A stretch of DNA of 64,000 nt from Gorsachius magnificus. Lineage: Eukaryota > Chordata > Aves > Pelecaniformes > Ardeidae. The position numbers and the translations under genes are program-made. Of the stretch, positions 12,005 through 26,498 are shown one piece after another. The stretch lies in assembly GCA_034008185.1 (NCBI GenBank), contig CM067086.1, positions 17,273,507-17,337,506 of the forward strand, in the 5' to 3' direction. Below the pieces are notes generated by a model. The model searched no databases. It was not told where the DNA came from and was given only the letters and a program-made list of their open reading frames with translations. Within the stretch, counting starts at the first letter, position 1; each line of letters starts with the position of its first letter.

Positions 12005-15000
12005 AAAGGCATTTTCAAAACTCCTATTATTCTGACTCTTGTGGATTGTGGGGAAGATTTAGGCCCTGAGTTGAAGCCATTTATAAACTGCTTTAGCTTA
12101 CTTCAGCTGCCTGCAGTGTCTCCGTGCTGGGACCTCACATCACTGCGAGCTGGCAAAATGTATTCCCTTTCAAGCCTCTCCCTTACCTCCTTAGGCTCAG
12201 AACGGACGGCTGTACGGGGCAGGTACCCCACAGTCTGGGCTATCACGTTATATAAGCAGTGCATTTCTTTCCACTAAAACATTGGCCATTTTAGGCAGGT
12301 TTTCCCACGTTTCCTGCAACTTTGAAGATTCAAAGGGACACGAGCAGGAAGGATATCCATTGCTTTTTTATAGAGAGCTTACACTGTATTTATACCTCAG
12401 TATTTTTTAATTTAGCTTGATAACTTCACAATTTTGCGGCCTTAAATACTAGGCCATGGCATAACATGACAAGGAATTATTTCAAAAAGAAATGATCCAT
12501 AAAATCTGGAAATGTATTACTGAACTAACTGGATATCCTGGTACACATATCATTGCTTGTACACCACAATTGCACACTCTGCTGAGACATAAAGTACCTA
12601 AACCAGCTGGGGGCACCACAATTTGCCGATAGTCATGAGATGATTATTATGACCACACTGTTATTCTTAGTTCTGCAGAATTATTTGTTTCAAAAGCATT
12701 CATCTTCCAGAGTCTCATTCACAGTCCACTGAAATTCATGGGAGGAATGTAAATTAAATGAGATTTAGAAGTATTTCTAAAATACACTTTTGCTAAAAAA
12801 AGCTCCCAACAATAAAAACACCCTACAAAATCCAAATCAAAACATAATGCCTTGTTCTTACTCTGATACAATATATCCCAAGAAAATAATCCAATCAAAA
12901 AACCAGCATTGACAAGCCTCTCTTTTTGTTATAAGTTTCATATCGTGAAGAGTTTGTAACTATCCCTAGGGATTTGTTTTCCATCGAATTGTCTGCAAGA
13001 CATCTTGAAACGTTTCAGGGCAATGGGGACAGGGAACAAATCAAACTAATTTCTCTGCAAAGAAAAGCCAGAACTTCAGACACCAGTTTTGAAAGCTTGA
13101 ACCATCCTTCCTTCATGTCATTTATACTGCACTGAATTACTCATGAATACAAAGTTTTCAAAAATGATGGAGAACGGAAGAAAACAAACCTGGCTGGTTA
13201 CTATTTCCAATATAATAATTCTAATAGTCTCTGTTTAATAGCTCTTCAGTGAAGAATTGTTAGTTTTATAGAGCAACTGACTACTACAAAAAGTGATGAG
13301 GAGGTGAACAAATTAAGAAGACCACTATAAATAACTGTTTTGTTAAATAATAAATGTCATTTCATAACTGTATTGAGCGATTTGCCTGTTTGGACTGAAA
13401 GAATTACCACAGTTAACTTAAATTTCTTCCCCTTGAACAAGAGGGGCGTATGTACAGTGAACTATCGTATACACATTCACCTGATTTCTTGGTGACTTGA
13501 ACCAGTAAATCCACAGGGGATGCCAGGAAAACCAGCCAGCTTGAAGCCTTATTAACTCAGGAGAATAAGCGTCTGTGAATTTGATTCCTGCCCAAGACTG
13601 TACCACAGAAAATTATAAATGCAGCATATGTACCCAATTTCTCAGCAAGTTTACTCATTTCTACAGAGCAAGTGGAAGTTTGGGATATTTAGGTGAGGCT
13701 GTCATCAAGAAAACACTTATCCAGTGTCACGTTTTCAAATGCTTACAGCATTTCCTACCTCTAGGAAAATGAAATACAGGAAAGTTTCCAATTCTCATCC
13801 TCCTTAATATTGAAAATAGTCAAGTGCAATATTACATCCTGGAAGTCTTCCCCTTTTTTTTCTCTCCCCAAACAAAGTATCACAGTTTTCAAGGTGTTTC
13901 AGCTTTCATATGATTGCCATAACCAGTGGGACCAGAATCTGTAACAGCCTTTAAAAATCACTTGCCACAGCTGCATGGCTCAGCTGCCAGCCAAGCTAGG
14001 GAGCCACGCGGAGCCCCCTTCATTCCGTCTGGTTTCCAACTGATAAACATCACAGCTTCACTTGCTATTGCACAACCATCATTTCCAATTATTTTTCATA
14101 TTGCTACCCTGGGCTGACACTTATCTGCACATCCTGAGTTCTAGTTTAAAACCCCTCCATGCTTCTTGCAGCGGACAAAGGAGGAGAGCAGAACAGAGGG
14201 CAAGGAGGTGTCTTGCCAGGCCCTGGCTACGTCCTGTAGATTTGAGTCCTGTCCTTACGGTCAGAACGCCACAGGGCTTTCTTGCATCTTATGTAGGTCC
14301 TTTTAATCTGTAATATTTTGAGACAAAGACTGACTTCTTACATGGGAAAAAAAACCCCCAAGCCAAAATAAAAATTAGTATTTTTGAAGGCTTAACTGTT
14401 TGCTGATGATGTGGGAGTCTTTGAGGTAGACTTTGCAAACAATATCCTTTGTTACTGAAAATAATCTCTCCCAATAAAAAAATGAAAATGCTATTATTTG
14501 TCTGAATGAAGCCTATTTACTAGACTGACAGCTTACCTAATAAAAATGCCATCACGTATTCCAGAGTAAAACAGTTTGGAAACAGTCTCCGAACTCCTTC
14601 CCAATTTGCTTAAAGCCTTCTGAACCCTCCTCAAAGCTTTTTGATACAGGCTTTCGCATATGAACATTTTTTCAAGGATCAGCAACCCTTTTATCTTTTT
14701 TGCTTTGAAATAATTTAGAAATTACAGCATCTTCCTGGTGAGACCTCACAAGCTTGACTAAAAACCAAGCTTTGCCTTTCAGATACTTGAAATAAACAAA
14801 ATTGTTTACAATGCATTTAATGTATATGCTTGGACATGAACCTAGACTCCGTTGGTGTGCGCTTTGCTTGCAGCAAAACTTCTAGAATACTTATGACACA
14901 GAAACAAGCCAAACTCATTATTTCTTTGACTTTTCTTCCAAAACCTGCACTGGAATAAATGACAAGATCCCAGTTCTGCTTCATGCCTTTGAAATTTCCT

Positions 15001-16842
15001 TCAGTTATGCTTTATATATTTTTCATTTCTAAAATCATGCAAATTTGCTTCACAAAGCGTGCCCTCTTGTTATAATATCCTCATCTGAACTGCTAAATAA
15101 AACTGCAAAGCTAGGTCAACTGAGATCCATCTTCCATAATGCTTTTTGACTTTGATATGTAGTTCAATTCTTATATTAGAAATAGTCTTATCAGGTCTTT
15201 CTTCTTCGCACATGGCTTTTTGGCATGACTGCACAACTCTCACTCTCTCCAGTCAGTGTTTGTTCATTTGAGATGCCAGAGTGCTATTGACAGGGCTGTT
15301 TGCCAGATGACCTGCCAACACAAATACGGGTTCCATCAATGCATTTATTTCCCATTACCTTGACTCTTACAGATAACTATTTTCTACGCTACGGATTTCT
15401 AGTGATATTCAATTTCCATGTTAAAAAAAAAAACAAACAAAAAAACAAACTTAAGGATTCTCATACAAATCTAACAAGACTGCACGGCATTTTGAATGTA
15501 AGCAAACAAACTAAGCATTTTATGGCAGAGTGCAAGTTCATGATACTCAAGGACAACCCCCCCCCGCCCCAGTTCTATGAGAGCCATGATGATTTTTCTC
15601 TAATGATGGGCAATGTCCCTATATGCACATTCATAGCATCTTTTGATAAGCAGAAGTCATCGGAGTTTGCCCAGAAACAGTTTTTGCTACAGAAGGCTTC
15701 ACTGGCCCAATCGACAAACATTCAAAAACTACCTACAGCAAAGACTTGCTAGCCTGATCTTGGCGTGCCCGTTGTGCCTGGCTGCACTCCGTGACATCCG
15801 CCTGGCACGCTGAGCGAGGCCTGTCTCGGAGACCCCCCTGGCCTGGAGGTTGCTTCTATTCACCTACCTCCTGCAAGTTTACCAAACAGATGGCTTGCAA
15901 AGCGGCTACAAATGGGAAACAACCAAGGCCTGAGTCGTCCCCACTTCTCAGCGCACTCCAACAGTTTGTATTCTTCTGGGAGAGGTCTTATTCCTTTGGG
16001 ATGGAAATGGCTTATTGTCACATCTAGGAAATCCAAAATTGATCGAGGATTTGTAGCACTTACTGTGAAAAAATGAGCAGTTTTATATGTAGCAGGTGGA
16101 TGAAGTTGTAAGAGCTTTTCTGGGCAAGGTGCACAGTGCAAGAGCCAGAAATACCTCCTTTCCAAAGTCAGTTCTCTCCAACTGCTCCTGGAAACCAGGG
16201 AATTTGTCTGTACATCAGACGCGCACACAGGCCAACTGCCACGTAATGCCTCACATACTTATTTCAGTCAAGAAAAAGGTATCACCTTTTCCTTCCTCCC
16301 TCCTTTTGAGTAGCGCCGTTTGCAACTACAGAAGTTTGCAGTTGCTTTTTGGATTGTATGATAGACTTTTGACTCACTCTCCTACCCTACAAATTTCAGA
16401 CGTTTTGAAGTAATTGAATATCTATCATATCTTTCCACAACAGAAATCACAGATAAGTATGTATTAATAGCTATGTATAGTATAAAGGAAATCATTGCAT
16501 CGCATTTCATTCTGTCCTGACTTTAAAATCTTCCACAGTTTAACTCACATGCAGAAATAAACGATAAGTACAATTCTAGTAACAGTAATCACCCTATATA
16601 TTTCTATGATAGTGATGGTCCTTGTACACATATATTTGTCTGTATATGCAGTAGAAGTAACTAGCTTTTCTCTATTGCACAGCCAATATTATTCAACAAT
16701 AAGTGAGAGAGATATAGCTCAGTTTTAATCTCTATTTAATGCACATTTATATAAGGAAATTGTTCTCAAAGGACTGAAAAACCTACAATGTACCAAATCT
16801 TTAAACTTCTAGATACTGTTTCTTAAGTAAACAGAATTTACC

Positions 16843-16856
16843 TTTTTTTTTTTTTT
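16843..16856. repeat. Poly-T tract, 14 nt
   Basis: A homopolymer tract within an AT-rich intron, with no adjoining element that I recognise. Confidence 0.85.
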
Positions 16857-18190
16857 ATTTGCACTATAGCAAATATAGGAAAATAGCTGCCTACTGGAAT
16901 ATATTATGCCAACACTGAGCAGAGCACAAGAATCAGAAGTTTTGCAAGGAATTTAGGACAAACTCGTTCCCATTAAAAGTGAAAATTGTTAGGCTACCTT
17001 TAACAAAGATATCACAAAAGACCGTATTTTCCTTTCTTCACTTTTCACATGCATTTGTCTTGGTTCTAATGAAATGTCTCCAAGATGAACATTCACAATA
17101 ACCTCAAATGGCTGAACATCCATCAGAGGGAAAGGAGTTGTTCTTTCAAATAGATCATTTGGGATGATAGATGACATATTTAGATGTTAATTTCCTGAAT
17201 CATCCTTTTCATAACATTACTACGAGTGCTGAATTTTCCCTCACACACGCAGCCTCCTCCCAGCAGTATGTTATGTTGGACATGATACGGACATTAATGT
17301 TTTTAAATTTTTCTTTGTTAAGTTTTCTGGGGTCTTTCCTCCCTTGAAAAAAAAAAACCCCTAACTCTAAAACAAAACAAAACAATTCAAAAAGTCTCAT
17401 TTGTTAAGAGCTAGGAAAAACCTCGACATTTTCAGGCGCTGTTTGTAGTATTCCCTACTACGTAATTCTTCCAGTTAAAGTCAGTCTCCTTGGGAAAAAA
17501 ACCTAGTTACTAACCACCGCAAACCAGCGGAACACATCTCTAACTTGAACATCTTTTTCTACATGAGAGCCACTACAGTGCCCACTGAACTTGAGAGAGG
17601 TGGAGAATGACTGCCAGAGACCAGAGCAAAGCGCCCTCGCCATGGGAACCCAGTACAACAACGTGCAGCAAACTCACATGTTTGAGTTTGTGCTTAAATA
17701 TAAGAAAGCAGCACAGAAACAGAAGATGAAAATAATACTAGGTCACCTTCCTCTGGCAATATACAAAATGTATTTGCATTTTCAGTATGGAGTGGAACTC
17801 ATTAACTACGCTCAGGCATCCACTGTTTCAGTTGTTACAAAATGCCTCCAAGAGAGCTGCAAGGGGCCGGTAAGGGAGGCAGGACTTGCGGGACCGCAGT
17901 GCCCTTCTACAGAAATAGCCAGAGAACTATTCTAGGGCATCTAAACAGGCAACCGATGCCAATTTAAAGCAATTCCCCAAATACCTAGCTACGCACAAAT
18001 AAAAAGAATCCACATCTGTTTATCATTGTGCTCTGAATTCTGCTGTTTTTTTCTAACACAGCTTATTTTGAAAGTGGTGCATGTTTCAGATAATTATACA
18101 CGATTTCTAGCAGAATCGTAAACCAACATTTTCCATTGCCTCACTTTGTAACAACCACAGTTTCTTATTTATATTTCCATGTGGGAAGGC

Positions 18191-18215
18191 GGGGGGGGGG
18201 GGGGGGGGGGGGGGG
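18191..18215. repeat. Poly-G tract, 25 nt, in a G-rich context
   Basis: This is a 25-nt G-run preceded by GTGGGAAGGC and followed by ACGGGGACG. It is exactly as long as the run at 11980, which may be coincidence or a sequencing or assembly limit. The long glycine and proline runs in overlapping open frames are translations of this tract, not proteins. Confidence 0.9.
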
Positions 18216-18814
18216 ACGGGGACGACATCCTCATAAAAATGTATGCAAACTGTTTTCTCAGGATCAATAAGAAGAGCTCTGTGATGATTCATTGTATCTC
18301 AGTTTTCAACACAGAGTCAAAATTATGTATTTACTTCTATTTAACTGCGAACAAGATAGAGGATATCCAAGTCACATGCTTCGAGAAGATTAAGCAAAAG
18401 TAAACAAACCAGAATTTTCATAAGATTACAGAAGATAGCGTGCTAAAATTACCCAAATTAACTGAAAACAAAACTTAGAAATACTCTTCCTTGTACTGAC
18501 CTTGTGAAAGCCACAAACAATCACCTACATTAAGCTGAGGACAAAATATTGCCATCTGTGTGTCACACAGCAGACATGGATATTTTGTATGAAATGTATG
18601 AGACAATAAAAAAACAGGATTATTGGAGTCAACTGTTAGGTAGACTGTTCAGGAAAATTAAACACTAAAGAGAACATCATATTTCACAACATTCTGGAAC
18701 CCAGTGAGGCTACACATTTACAGTCCAAATTATTTTTTAATCAATGACGACCACCATAAAAGAATCTAAGTAGTTCTAAGCAGTATTTAGTGCACACATA
18801 CCGCACCTATGTGC

Positions 18815-18905
18815 ACATATAATTATATATAATTTATAATATCTAAAATACAGCATGATATATAATCTTGATATAAGTAATATATTAATTTAGATATAAT
18901 TGCAT
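18815..18905. repeat. AT-rich simple sequence
   Basis: Nearly pure A/T with repeated ATATA, ATTATATATAATT and TATAATAT steps, followed by a short TGTGTG stretch. No gene is present. Confidence 0.7.
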
Positions 18906-21900
18906 GTGTGTGATTGTGTGTGCCAAGTGTGAGAGAAAAAAACAGCACAAGATAGAAATTAAATATCACCAGTCTAATCACAAAATTCATTTTTTAATCA
19001 GGTCATGTTAATGTCCTGGTTCTTATTCTTCCTAACTGACAAAATAAATGGAAAATTCAATAAAGTATGACATTAAAAGTATGTTTCCAGTATTTAAGGA
19101 AAAAACACAAGGTCACAATTTCATGAGTTAGAGAAAGCAATGGGTTTGTTCATTCTTCATGTATTTTTCTAAATTTTCTTCCAGAAGACAGATTTAATGT
19201 CGAAGAAACTGTTGTTAACACTTGCTGATGTTTAGATTTGAAGGTCACTGCAAGTTCTCTAGAGCATGCATTATTTTTTTAGATTGGGTTTTGTTTTGGT
19301 TTGTTTTTTTTTGACAGTACCTGTTTTATATTGTCCAATACTCTGTGGTTAATAGAGTAGATGTTCACTTGCACAAAGGACAGTAAGGAAGCAACTTCCT
19401 GGTGGTTTTATTTTTTTATTATTAACAGGAGTTGAATGGCCCTTATATCTTAGAATATTTAATAGTAGTAGTAGTAATAATAGCAGCAAGAATAAAAAAC
19501 TACTTGTAGATGGCTTATGATGGCTTACAGGAAAAAAACCAGAAAAATTAATCAGGTAAACTATTCAATGTGAAGCCCTTGTTCTGTTCTAGAGTTGTAC
19601 ATGTCTTGAGCAGCCTATGCAGTAATTTCCAAAGTAAATTTTTATAATGCCCAGGCTATCAAGTGCTTGAAATAGAAATAAAGCACAGAAAAGGATGACA
19701 ATTCTACTCCCTCCTTGCAGAGGGAGGAACAACAGGATTGACACTGACAGTTTTTGAGTTTGTATAAATGTGTAATAACCTGAGAGCAGAGCATTAAAAT
19801 CTATTTGATTGCCCACAACTTTTTTAGTCTTTACCAGTTCACGGTAGCAATTCTGTTCTCTTGTTTTCTGCTTCACTCTTCTATTACTAGAATCTTTTGT
19901 GTAAAAAAAATAGAAAGTTAAAACAATAAAGGTATTTTAACCTTCAATAAAATGATGTATTGGAGTTTACATCTGTTACTATCTCTAAAGCTGTGGCTAC
20001 CTCCATATACCACCTCCCCCCAAACCACTGTTGGTCCTAAGGAGCTTATGCTTAGAATAATTTTACTTCTCTTTCACATTAATAGGGTGGAGAAAATCAC
20101 AACCAGCTGAAGAACACACCAAGGTCTAGAACTAATCAGACAGCATTTCCCTAAGGCTCTTACAGCCATGGAAATCTTTAATCACCCCTGTTAGATCTGT
20201 ATAAGACCTAATGACAACTGAGCAAAATTTCAGTTTGGGTACATTCTGACAAGCTAAATTTGCTCTATTAAAATCATTCTGGCTGCCAGAGATTTCTAGC
20301 TTGCATTTTTTTCAGTGTGCCTTCTTATGACTTCAAACCAAACCAAACCAAACTAAACAAACAAAATCATTTAAAGTTAGGCTTGATTGCAGTGATAACA
20401 GAACTAACCTGTTTAAGTCTGAAATTTATTAATAGTTTATTATTCAAGTGTGTTCTGCGTGCAGGACAATTCTACTGCCATACACTTTTGAGTGATGAGG
20501 ACTGGTGCAGCTGCAAGGAAGATTCTTAATAAAAAAGACGTTTGTGATTTTCTACAGATAACAGAACTGAGACCTGCAGCTAAATACATACAGAAGTATT
20601 CTGCAACATCAGGAAAACTACTGAATTGTGAGGACAGATGGCATCCCGACATTACTGGAAATAACGCTGCATCATAATAGCACCACCAAACCCAGCTATT
20701 CAGCTCTGAGGGTCACTGAACACCAACATCTCCCAAATGAGTCCCAATTACAAAAGCACCTGTGCCCAGTAATTTTATGCTAATCCAATGAAAAATGCAA
20801 CATATTTAGCATCATGAGTCTACATCATTTCTCATTTATTACCTGTAGTAATTTAGCCTATTGTTTACCTGCTCTATTTTAGTAGAGGACACAGTTGCAA
20901 AGTGAATTTAAAGGACGCTTGGTTTACATTCTGCCCAAACCAAATGGGTCTGTCTTTGCTAAAAATATCCAAACTTGTTATTCATCTAGCAAACTTAAAC
21001 AAAGTATGCTAACATATATACCAGGCTAGAATTGGTATATATGTAAGAATCTGTAAAACCAGCCAATGGAAATGGAAACTACGTCTTGTCAGTAAAAAGC
21101 AATACAAGATTTCAGTATTATCATCATCAGGTGACACTGCATTCCATAAGAGAAGCCAGTGGGACTGGGAAAATATTTCCTTTATACAATTATCTGTTGG
21201 GATTTTGGTTTGTAACCAGGTAGGTGTTCCCACAGCTGCCTTTGGCTTCTGTCTCACTTTAGTCATTTGCCTGATATGTAAAGGGGAGGAAAATATCTTT
21301 TGAAAAACATCTCCGATTTTATGAGTGTAGACCAACATATGAAAATTTGTGCCTTAAAGAACAAAAACTAAATTACACTTCGTATAATCCAGTTCGTAAA
21401 TTAAACAAGTCCTATTAGGTTTCTTCCACTCCATCTGTAGGCATAGCTTTTGTTAATCCTGACTTTTATAGGCGAGATAAATGCTCTATTGCTATACAAT
21501 TTGCTTTCTTTGAAGTCAACCGGGCTAACGATGCACACATTTTCTGAAGGCTAGTGCTGCCCCTAATGATGTAGTGAAGTGTGAGCTGCATACATATTAC
21601 TTATTTTGAGGACCACTGGCTGCTGTGGGAAAGCTGTTGATAACACTTTAGGGGTTTGGTCCTGCAAACTCCTAGGCACCACCATTGCCATTTCAATGGA
21701 AGCAGAGCAGGCTCAGTGCCTTACAAAAAAGTGTGGGATTCCTATAAGACAGCCTCTACTTTTTTTAATCCCCAAACGCAGCCTTTTTCTGACCTTTCTG
21801 TTCCGACTTTTCCCTTAGATTAATTTCCTATTCTGTCACAGATTTTAAAGAAAATGGTTGTGTAGTACTACAGGATTTCAGCCCCGAGTTCAGATCTCAT

Positions 21901-23344
21901 GGCACTACAATTAGGTCACTGGGTTACCATAAAGTTACGCTGCAGACATTTTTGTAATTCATCTGATAGCATGTTGTTAAGGTCCACAGACAGCCTTTGC
22001 ATAAATATCTCAAGAGATTTGAATCCAAAACCTTTATTTATACCTTATAGGTGTGTATATCTCATTGGATATATTTAAGAGCATAAAAATATCATTGCTA
22101 AACTGCTTTCAAGGCACTTTATTGCACCCAATACACCCAAGCCTATATTTTCTAGATAAAAGGAAAAATAAAATAACCTCTAAAATGGCCAAGGAAAGAA
22201 TTAAATTTATTACTGAATGCTCTATATAGTCGGCCTAGAAATATGACTGGATTTGCCATGTAGCACATCAAGACTTTCTTGAATTATTGTGCTGTTAAAG
22301 GACTTAGTAATAGACTTCTGGCATCTGTATCATTAATCATTTGTATTTCAATTATAAAGTTTTAATTTGTTGTTTCTCTGAGTCAAGCAAAAGAATTGGG
22401 GGCAATTTGAGAAAAACTGGGTTTGGACATAGTAAAAGCTATATCTACTTTCCATACCCTGTAATTATTCAAAGGATCAGCTCTATGGAATATTATCTAT
22501 GCCGCAGACCTAACAGAAAGCAGTTAGATATCATATTTTTCTAATAATTTTTTAAAAAGCAGGATTAGTTCTACTATGTTTTGCTGCCTTACACTAAACA
22601 AAAGTGTCATTCAAATCTTATTTCCGAGTGCATTTTTGAAATCCAAGAGAGAGTAAACTCCAGCATGACTTTTAGGGTCTTCTATGACTGACTGGCAACG
22701 TATTACATGAACTTTATTTCCAGGATATCTTTCTAAGTAAAAACAACAGATTTAAAGATGTTTTTCCCCAGCATACCTTGAAGACAACAGTCCTGAGTAT
22801 GTGATTTGAGACTGCAAAATCCCCTACAGCACCTCTCAGTATCGCCAGAATGCTCACTCCATTTCGGGATATTATACTGTCTACCTCCTTGTACTGTCAC
22901 CTCCAAAGACCGCCCCAGATTCAGAGCCATTTAGCAGTCAGAGTAGCTGAAGGATTACAAAGACAGAGAGATATAGAGCACTATCTGACTGACCTGTGCA
23001 AATCAGGGCCTTAGGGTAGCTGAAAATTCATCACCTAGATAGTGCTGCTCATTAAAAAAAGAAAACAAACAAACAAAAATACCCCCAACCCCAAAAACCC
23101 CCCCCCCCAAAACCCAGATGAAACAAAAGCAGAAAGCATATAAGGAAAACCAGCGTAATATAAAAAAACAAACAGACAAAAAAAGGCATTAGAGACAAAT
23201 GATAAGTAAAAAAGAGCGAGTACAGTATATTTTCATAATGTGTCTGCATGTCACTAACAACAGCAGAGTTAGTTACATGAGGTTGCCTCCATCTCGTCTC
23301 CCTGTTTTTAATTCTTGCTTGTTACATCATAAATTGAAAGGGGT

Positions 23345-23361
23345 TTTTTTTTTTTTTTTTT
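23345..23361. repeat. Poly-T tract, 17 nt
   Basis: A homopolymer following GGGG. An 11-nt C-run (23098-23108) and A-rich low-complexity sequence lie about 240 bp to the left. Confidence 0.85.
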
Positions 23362-25529
23362 GGAACAACGAAGAAGTGTGGACCTGATAACAAACAGCAC
23401 GCTCAAAATAGCTCTCCTGCCGTGTTTCGCAGTAGACAGTGCCCTTCATTTCATAGATGAGAAAGCAGAAATATCGCATGGCAGACTGCAGGAGCACTTA
23501 ATTAGTGGAAATAATAGGAATAGAACTTTGTTTCATCCAGATGCCCATCCTGCATTTTATATGCCTTACCCCACACAGGGACAGTAAGTGAAAGAGCAAT
23601 CCATCAAAATTAAGAATATTGTGGTAAAGCACAGGAATAATTCCAGCTCCAAACAAATGCAAGTATTCTTTTAGGCCCTAAACTGCTGAAGTGAGTGAAC
23701 ACATTATTAGGCTTCCTGAGACTTCACACGCATTTAAAATATAAAGATGGGAACAGGTATACATCAGGATGGCAAGTAAACTGCAGTTTACATTCTGCAA
23801 AGGAATATCAAAACTTTAGAACCATGTTGTATTAAAAAGTTAAAAAAAATTAAAAGTATCCAGCTGCAGAGCGCAGGTTGTACATCTTTTGTACAACTAC
23901 AATACTGCATAGCCGGGTGGATCTGGACTTTCATTTGTATTATGTGCCAAGGTATCTACCACATCAGTATCCCACATCTCTCTAGAGCTCCTAGCACTTT
24001 GAGAAAAAGCAAAACCACCACCAATTCTTCTTCAATAAATAATATATACATTTTAATTGCTAAATAATGTATCTGGAGATAAACTGCTCTTTTTAATGTC
24101 TTCCTAATAGAGATTTAGGCTTGCCTGCTGTGATTGGAGATCTCAGATCATCATGTGTGATATAAGTACACTGAATATAGGGTAAATATCTAGGCACAGT
24201 GTTATTGTTTGAGGAGGAAGGGTCACCTTGACCAGGTTTAATTGCTTCTGGCACTTATGTAACCACTCTTCTGCCTTTCAACAGAATTTTTATGCAAGAC
24301 AATAACTTGCGTTTTGTAGATTACTTCAAACAAAAGCTAGCTGATGTGCTTCTGCTCTTTTTGGCTCTAAATTCACATAGAAACAATTTTATGCAACTCT
24401 ACTGAGGCTAGTCTAATCTTAAAATCATGCATTTGGGATGATGTTTTTTCACTTTTTTCTCCCACTTGATTTGCAGTGGGAGTTACGCATTAACCTTTCC
24501 TTTCCGTCTTTGCAGTTCTCTAGGTCAGTACTCTGCCACATCGTGACCGAAACACCAAGGAAGATGAACCATGGAATCACCAAATCACGCATCTTTTTTT
24601 CAAATGCATGATAATTTGGAACTACAGATGTGCTAAACTTCATGATGCTCCAAACTATGGTATCACATTCACAACTGGAAATTGAGAGGAAGGCAGTTGG
24701 TTCCCTCAAGGTTTGCATTTGCACAACTGAGCTCAAGTGCTACCCCAAGTACGTCTCTGTACTCTGGTGTCTGTAATTCACTGGACAGCAGATGATGCCA
24801 ACATGTAAATAATTAATTTTTCAGGTACTCTATAGTCACTGTATCACCCTGCATGCGTTTGGTATTCATTCAATAGTACAGCAATTTAAAATGAATAAAC
24901 AATGGAAAACAACTGGCTAAGCTCTGTAAAAACTGATGAGTGTGACATGCTACTAGAGATAATAAATGTCTCCTTTCAAACTTTCAGAGGGAAACAACCG
25001 CAGCTATAAAGTCACCTGAAGTGCAGACAAATCAAGTGTTGCTTCCTCTGTACCCACAAATTCAGCTGATCAGCGTCAGAAATGTAATAGTTTTTCCACT
25101 CAGTTCCCAGCAAGACCCGAACCTGCACAATTACTTGAGAGTTGGAAGAATTATGTGGTATTCTAGCTCAGATCCTTAATGTTAATAAAGAAATAACCAG
25201 TCACCTAAACAGAGGAATATTGATATGAATCAGCATAGATATTGATACAGATCAGCTGAGAAGCTGGACTGTGGCTCTGTAGGATGTGCTATCAAGAAAG
25301 GACTATGTTCAAGGACTGTGAAGTTCTAATGCATCTTCAGAATAAATAAAGGAATGTCAGAAAGGTAAAACTTCCATGTGGATAAAACACATGTGCAGTT
25401 TGGATTGTGCATAAGATGCTTCCAAAAGCTGTCAGACTATTTCTGGTTTTAGTGTAAATCATTTGAGGAATCCCTTACGTTCAAGGGGCTGTGGAGTACA
25501 CGGAAAAGGAACATTGCAAATTGGTTCTC

Positions 25530-25544
25530 AAAAAAAAAAAAAAA
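25530..25544. repeat. Poly-A tract, 15 nt
   Basis: An intronic homopolymer. No retroposed sequence or target-site duplication could be recognised next to it, so it is not called a retrogene tail. Confidence 0.8.
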
Positions 25545-26436
25545 TGTCTTGAGGGGTGTAATCAATTTCTAACAGGTTTCCTCAGTAAATAATGAGCACA
25601 ACGTCAAGACTTGGACTTCTAAAAACATAAAATAGTTATATATAATCTTCCTCCATGGGAAAACTTGTTAGTGAAGAGTAGTATTCTCACAGTTTAAGAA
25701 TAGGTACGGCAGATGTTGGTTACGATTCTAGGGAGAAGCAGTAGGGAGAGCATTTATAGATGTATATAGATGCAGTGCAAAACATCAGAATCCTGTGGTG
25801 TGAAACTAGATTTAATCCAAAAGGTTTTCTTATTTCTTCATATTGGTGCCATACACCCTAAGACACAAAATACAGAGGGGCACTGGTTAAAGAAACCGCA
25901 TTGGAAAGGTACATGATACACACCTAAGTGTCTACTCCACGTATATTCTGCCAATAATTGACAGAATAAAACTGCTAACCGTAAGAAATGACTGCCTTCA
26001 ATTTTTATTTTCCTACCCTTGTAAGAACAGGGGGGAGCAGGTGTCCTTTGGTTATGGGCCTTCCTCCTTAGAAGCACTCGATGGCAGGAGCAAGGACACA
26101 ACTTAGAGCAGAAAGCAGGAGAGAAGAGCTCTTTGCTCTCTACAGCCAATGCGCCCTCGCTGGGTCAGTGCCAGCTTGGGCCAAGTTGTCAGCCAGTACA
26201 AGTGCGCTGCCTTGCAATCGTGAAGGATTTACTCCTTAACCTATTCACATTTCTTCAGTGATGAGATATTCTACAGCCCCACATTGATCGTTTCATATGC
26301 AAAATAGTTCACAAATAATAAACCCAAGCTTTCATATAAGCTTTCTTCTGAATTATGCACAATTCTTAGCATTCATCTTAGCATTGAATTCTTAGAATTC
26401 AAAGGCATCCTTAAAGCTAAAAGGTTTCTCTCCCAG

Positions 26437-26498
26437 TGTCATGGTTTAACCCTGGCTGGCAACTAAGCACCACACAGCTGCTCGCTCACTCGCCCCAC
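26437..26498 (-). mobile_element. Avian LTR end fragment (minus strand)
   Basis: Read on the minus strand, the sequence ends ...GCCAGGGTTAAACCATGACA. It matches the 3' end of the solo LTR at 57275-57832, including the shared GAGCGAGCAGCTG and GTGGTGCTTAGTTGCCAG blocks. Similarity fades after about 60 bp. The C-rich and T-rich DNA that follows (up to about 26600) could be a diverged continuation. No second LTR boundary or internal viral gene is visible. The fragment lies in sense orientation relative to LUZP2. Confidence 0.75.

Noticed and set aside
15300..15752. Open frame of 150 codons on the plus strand.
   Set aside because: The translation is dominated by Lys/Asn runs and a Pro run from simple sequence, with no protein similarity that I recognise.
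18107..18403. Frames with long proline or glycine runs.
   Set aside because: These are translations of the 25-nt G-run, not proteins.
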